A stretch of 64,000 nt of DNA from Rhodobacteraceae bacterium LMO-JJ12 (lineage in GTDB: Bacteria > Pseudomonadota > Alphaproteobacteria > Rhodobacterales > Rhodobacteraceae), in assembly GCA_021555075.1 (NCBI GenBank), contig JAKGBX010000002.1, positions 367,001 through 431,000 on the forward strand. Direction: 5' to 3'. Position 1 is the first letter of the stretch; every line of letters starts with the position of its first letter. This document shows positions 61,964-64,000 of this stretch, one piece after another. The notes below the pieces were generated by a model, which saw nothing but the letters and a program-made list of their open reading frames with translations, had not been told where the DNA came from and did no database searches. Position numbers and translations under genes: made by a program.

Positions 61964-63034
61964 TTAACCCAGTGTCTCTCCGGGCTCTGCCGATGGTGGC
62001 GGCGATGCGGCTGCAGGAGCCTGCTGTTGGTTACCCGAGGGTGACAGCCGCCGTTCGCGCGTTTGGGGGCGTGAACGCACGCGAGGCCGGGTTACGACCA
62101 CTGCGGCGGCGCTTTTTGTGTCAGGGCGTGCCACGCGTGTCGCGTTGGCTGGAATGACCCCGTCGTATTTTTCCGCCCGGTAGCGGGCAACCAGAGAGTT
62201 GCCTGCGGCCTTGTCCGCAAACGACCAGACGCCCAGTTCGCTGCCTTCGATCACCAATGCCAGAACGGCCTTTTCGATGGCTTGCTGAACGGCAATATAT
62301 TTTCCCTCATTGGCACTATACCCGGCTTCCATCTCAAGCAGTTTGTCCAGTTCGATATACCGGAAGATGCTGCCTTGCAGGACCGATGAGGCAATGGATT
62401 TCTGGGTTGTCACGCTGGTCAGTACTTCGCCGGTTTCCGTCGACACTGCACGCAAGGAGACTGTGACCGTATCCAGCTTCCATTCGGTATTGCTGCCGAT
62501 GCCCAAGAACCGCGCGCCAAAGCCGCCCGTCTGCTGGTTAGAATCATAACCGACGATCCCACCCTGAAGGACGATTCCGGAATGGCTTAGCGGCCCAAGG
62601 GCATTAGGATTGATCTGGTTTTCGCCACGATAAAGACGGCGCATTTCCGTGACGATTTGCCGTTCGCGGATCAAATCTTCAAGGCCGGAACGGTCCAAGA
62701 CTGAGAACCAACGTCTCTCACCGGCATCCTGCAACGCCTTGATAAGCATAGACGATCCACCTTGAGTGACGGCGCGCGAAAGGGATTGCACAGTATCGCG
62801 TTCCTTGAACTGGCCTGTCAGGTCGGGGAAATCATAGACTGCAACCTTGATGCGGGCGGAGGGCGGCGGCAGTTCGCGCAGCGCTCTGTTTTGGGTTGTC
62901 ATGTCAATGATGGTCGGATTGGCCGTTTCGAGGAACTTTACTCCCATGTCGGCACAGCCGACCAGAAATAAGGTCGCCATGACCGGTACGATACGGCGAA
63001 ACACGCCAGACTTTGCCCTGAATCTATTGCCCAT
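61964..63034 (-). CDS. csgG: Curli secretion pore lipoprotein CsgG
   Basis: The 356-aa lipoprotein has a lipobox FLVGC (C27) and the CsgG fold: IKVAVYDFPDLTGQ, GGSSMLIKALQDAGERRWFSVLDRSGL, IVTEMRRLYRG, IVLQGGIVGYDSN, GARFLGIGSNTEWKLDTVTVSLRAV. The family nonamer exports curlins and binds CsgF. A proline/alanine-rich tail of about 55 residues is extra compared with E. coli CsgG. Confidence 0.9.
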   Translation of the reverse strand: MGNRFRAKSGVFRRIVPVMATLFLVGCADMGVKFLETANPTIIDMTTQNRALRELPPPSARIKVAVYDFPDLTGQFKERDTVQSLSRAVTQGGSSMLIKALQDAGERRWFSVLDRSGLEDLIRERQIVTEMRRLYRGENQINPNALGPLSHSGIVLQGGIVGYDSNQQTGGFGARFLGIGSNTEWKLDTVTVSLRAVSTETGEVLTSVTTQKSIASSVLQGSIFRYIELDKLLEMEAGYSANEGKYIAVQQAIEKAVLALVIEGSELGVWSFADKAAGNSLVARYRAEKYDGVIPANATRVARPDTKSAAAVVVTRPRVRSRPQTRERRLSPSGNQQQAPAAASPPPSAEPGETLG

Positions 63035-63089
63035 ACTGCCTGTCTACCTCTGCCCGTTTTCGCGCCTGTTATGCGTCGAATAATTTCTG

Positions 63090-63551
63090 TCAGCTACCAC
63101 TTGTCACCAATTGTGGCACGACAATTTCGGTTACCGTTCCGTCCAGCGAATCAACGATGACGAGTCGGATGGTATCGAGCGTGCGTTCAAACGAAACCGT
63201 TGTGGTGCCGAAGGTCACATTGCCTGATTCTTGTGGATTGGTGCCGAAGATCGCCTCGGTCACCTGGCCTGCGAGAGCCGATAGAAGTCGCCCTTCAAGC
63301 TGGCGGACGAACAATTCGGCGTCGGAACTGCCGCTATCGCCGCCCGAGTCGCTGCCGGTCGAGCCAAAGCCTTGGTTGGCATCTCTGGCGGTTGCATCGC
63401 GCTGCGCGTTTGCCAGCCCCAACAGATGCGACGAGTTCAGGGGATTGCCGCCAAAGGACGGGTTGGTCGGCGTGTAGACAAGGTCACGCGCGTACACGGG
63501 CGCTGAAAGCACCCCGAATAATAGCGTAGCGGCTATGTATCTGACCATCAT
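63090..63551 (-). CDS. csgF: Curli assembly protein CsgF
   Basis: The 153-aa exported protein starts MMVRYIAATL with AGGAGG 5 bases before the first ATG. Its mature N-terminus (RDLVYTPTNPSFGGNPLNSSHLLGLANAQ) is the CsgF segment that inserts into the CsgG pore. A low-complexity GSDSGGDSGSS linker and a beta-rich C-terminus follow. First gene of the operon. Confidence 0.88.
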   Translation of the reverse strand: MMVRYIAATLLFGVLSAPVYARDLVYTPTNPSFGGNPLNSSHLLGLANAQRDATARDANQGFGSTGSDSGGDSGSSDAELFVRQLEGRLLSALAGQVTEAIFGTNPQESGNVTFGTTTVSFERTLDTIRLVIVDSLDGTVTEIVVPQLVTSGS

Positions 63552-64000
63552 GTTGTCCTCCTGCCGAATTGATATGCGGCTGAATTGTGTCGAAGCAATA
63601 CGTTTAACGCCCAGTATCGCAATTGGAAAAGGAAAGAATAGGGCAACTATGAAGAAAACACCCGACGGAAGCGATTTTTTCTGAACCTGTTGTCTTGACA
63701 CAACTGATAGCGATCATTTGCGGCATTAGGGATACTCATTCGGGGTACTAAGGTGGACCCGTCTAAAAAACCTATTTTGTGTTCGGTTTTTGCGCGTTTT
63801 TGCGCGTGGCCTTGTTTTGATTCGGCGCCCCCGGAATCGAAGCAAACCCGCTTTTGGTGACTTATGGGATGAAAACTACCGGATAGCGAGAGTTGTTTTT
63901 GGGAGTTTCAGAGTCTGGTTTCTGCTGGGCCGCAGCACAATAGATTGAAAATATTAATGAATAGTTACTGTTTGCTGTCGCGAAACAGTCCATTTTGTGT
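63552..64000. other. Upstream region of the curli operon
   Basis: No gene is supported in the last 449 bases. The region is AT-richer and should contain the csgF promoter. Two tandem 10-base repeats GTTTTTGCGC lie at 63786-63805. A LuxR-type csgD gene is not visible before the window ends. Confidence 0.45.

Overview
The window looks like a chromosomal segment of a GC-rich alphaproteobacterium, most likely Rhodobacterales (Roseobacter/Paracoccus group). The indicators are an alphaproteobacterial-type curli operon with CsgH, GGAAC...GTT promoters of the EcfG general stress response type, a TGA-N9-TCA iron box beside hemP, a Paracoccus-like aa3 oxidase subunit I, DUF6522 proteins and a Roseobacter-style bkd operon. 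I saw no rRNA, tRNA or CRISPR. This is inference from gene content, not from a marker gene.

Layout. 1-9.4 kb: a two-subunit molybdenum hydroxylase, a CDF metal transporter, the bacterial NHEJ pair ku-ligD under a strong GGAAC-N17-CGTT promoter, a YciF-type ferritin-like protein and a DUF421 membrane protein carrying a zinc ribbon. 9.5-14.3 kb: a decayed mobile block. It is a Tn3-family transposon with a 38-bp left inverted repeat, a frameshifted resolvase and a frameshifted transposase; its right end was removed by a degenerate IS6-family element. 14.3-19.9 kb: an accessory region with lower GC. It holds an orphan phage-type gene, an nrtS-merR pair, and an uncharacterised three-gene operon (PanB-like enzyme, methyltransferase, GlxA-type regulator), plus a YnjA-like AhpD-fold protein.

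20-31.7 kb: a ynj-type cluster (TVP38 remnant, ynjF, ynjB-ynjC-ynjD ABC transporter), a YiiX-type hydrolase, a cytochrome P460-YeeE/YedE pair, an ECF sigma factor with a zinc-finger anti-sigma factor, a broken patatin gene and a DUF302 protein. 31.9-44.9 kb: a segment flanked by two diverged copies of what looks like the 3' end of a serine recombinase gene. It contains a broken Rrf2 regulator, DUF6522, Mrp-DUF971, an NfuA-DUF6522 fusion, an orphan cytochrome oxidase subunit I, a ferredoxin-reductase-like protein, DUF488/DUF2945 and the complete branched-chain 2-oxoacid dehydrogenase operon bkdA1-bkdA2-bkdB-lpdV.

45-56.3 kb: iron and electron-transfer genes. hemP and a small partner diverge from an imelysin/DUF1111/imelysin/DUF1513 operon across an iron-box-like site. 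A MauG-type peroxidase diverges from a 1111-aa membrane multihaem protein and a cupredoxin across an FNR-like site. 56.3-64 kb: an IS3 remnant, a CPA1 antiporter with a cyclic-nucleotide domain, and a curli operon on the minus strand (csgF, csgG, two curlin genes, csgH, an SH3 protein).

Strongest leads for something undescribed: the NfuA-DUF6522-extra-domain fusion next to Mrp-DUF971, the 1111-aa multihaem fusion protein with one broken haem motif, and the PanB-like/methyltransferase/GlxA operon in which the usual PanB metal ligands appear substituted.
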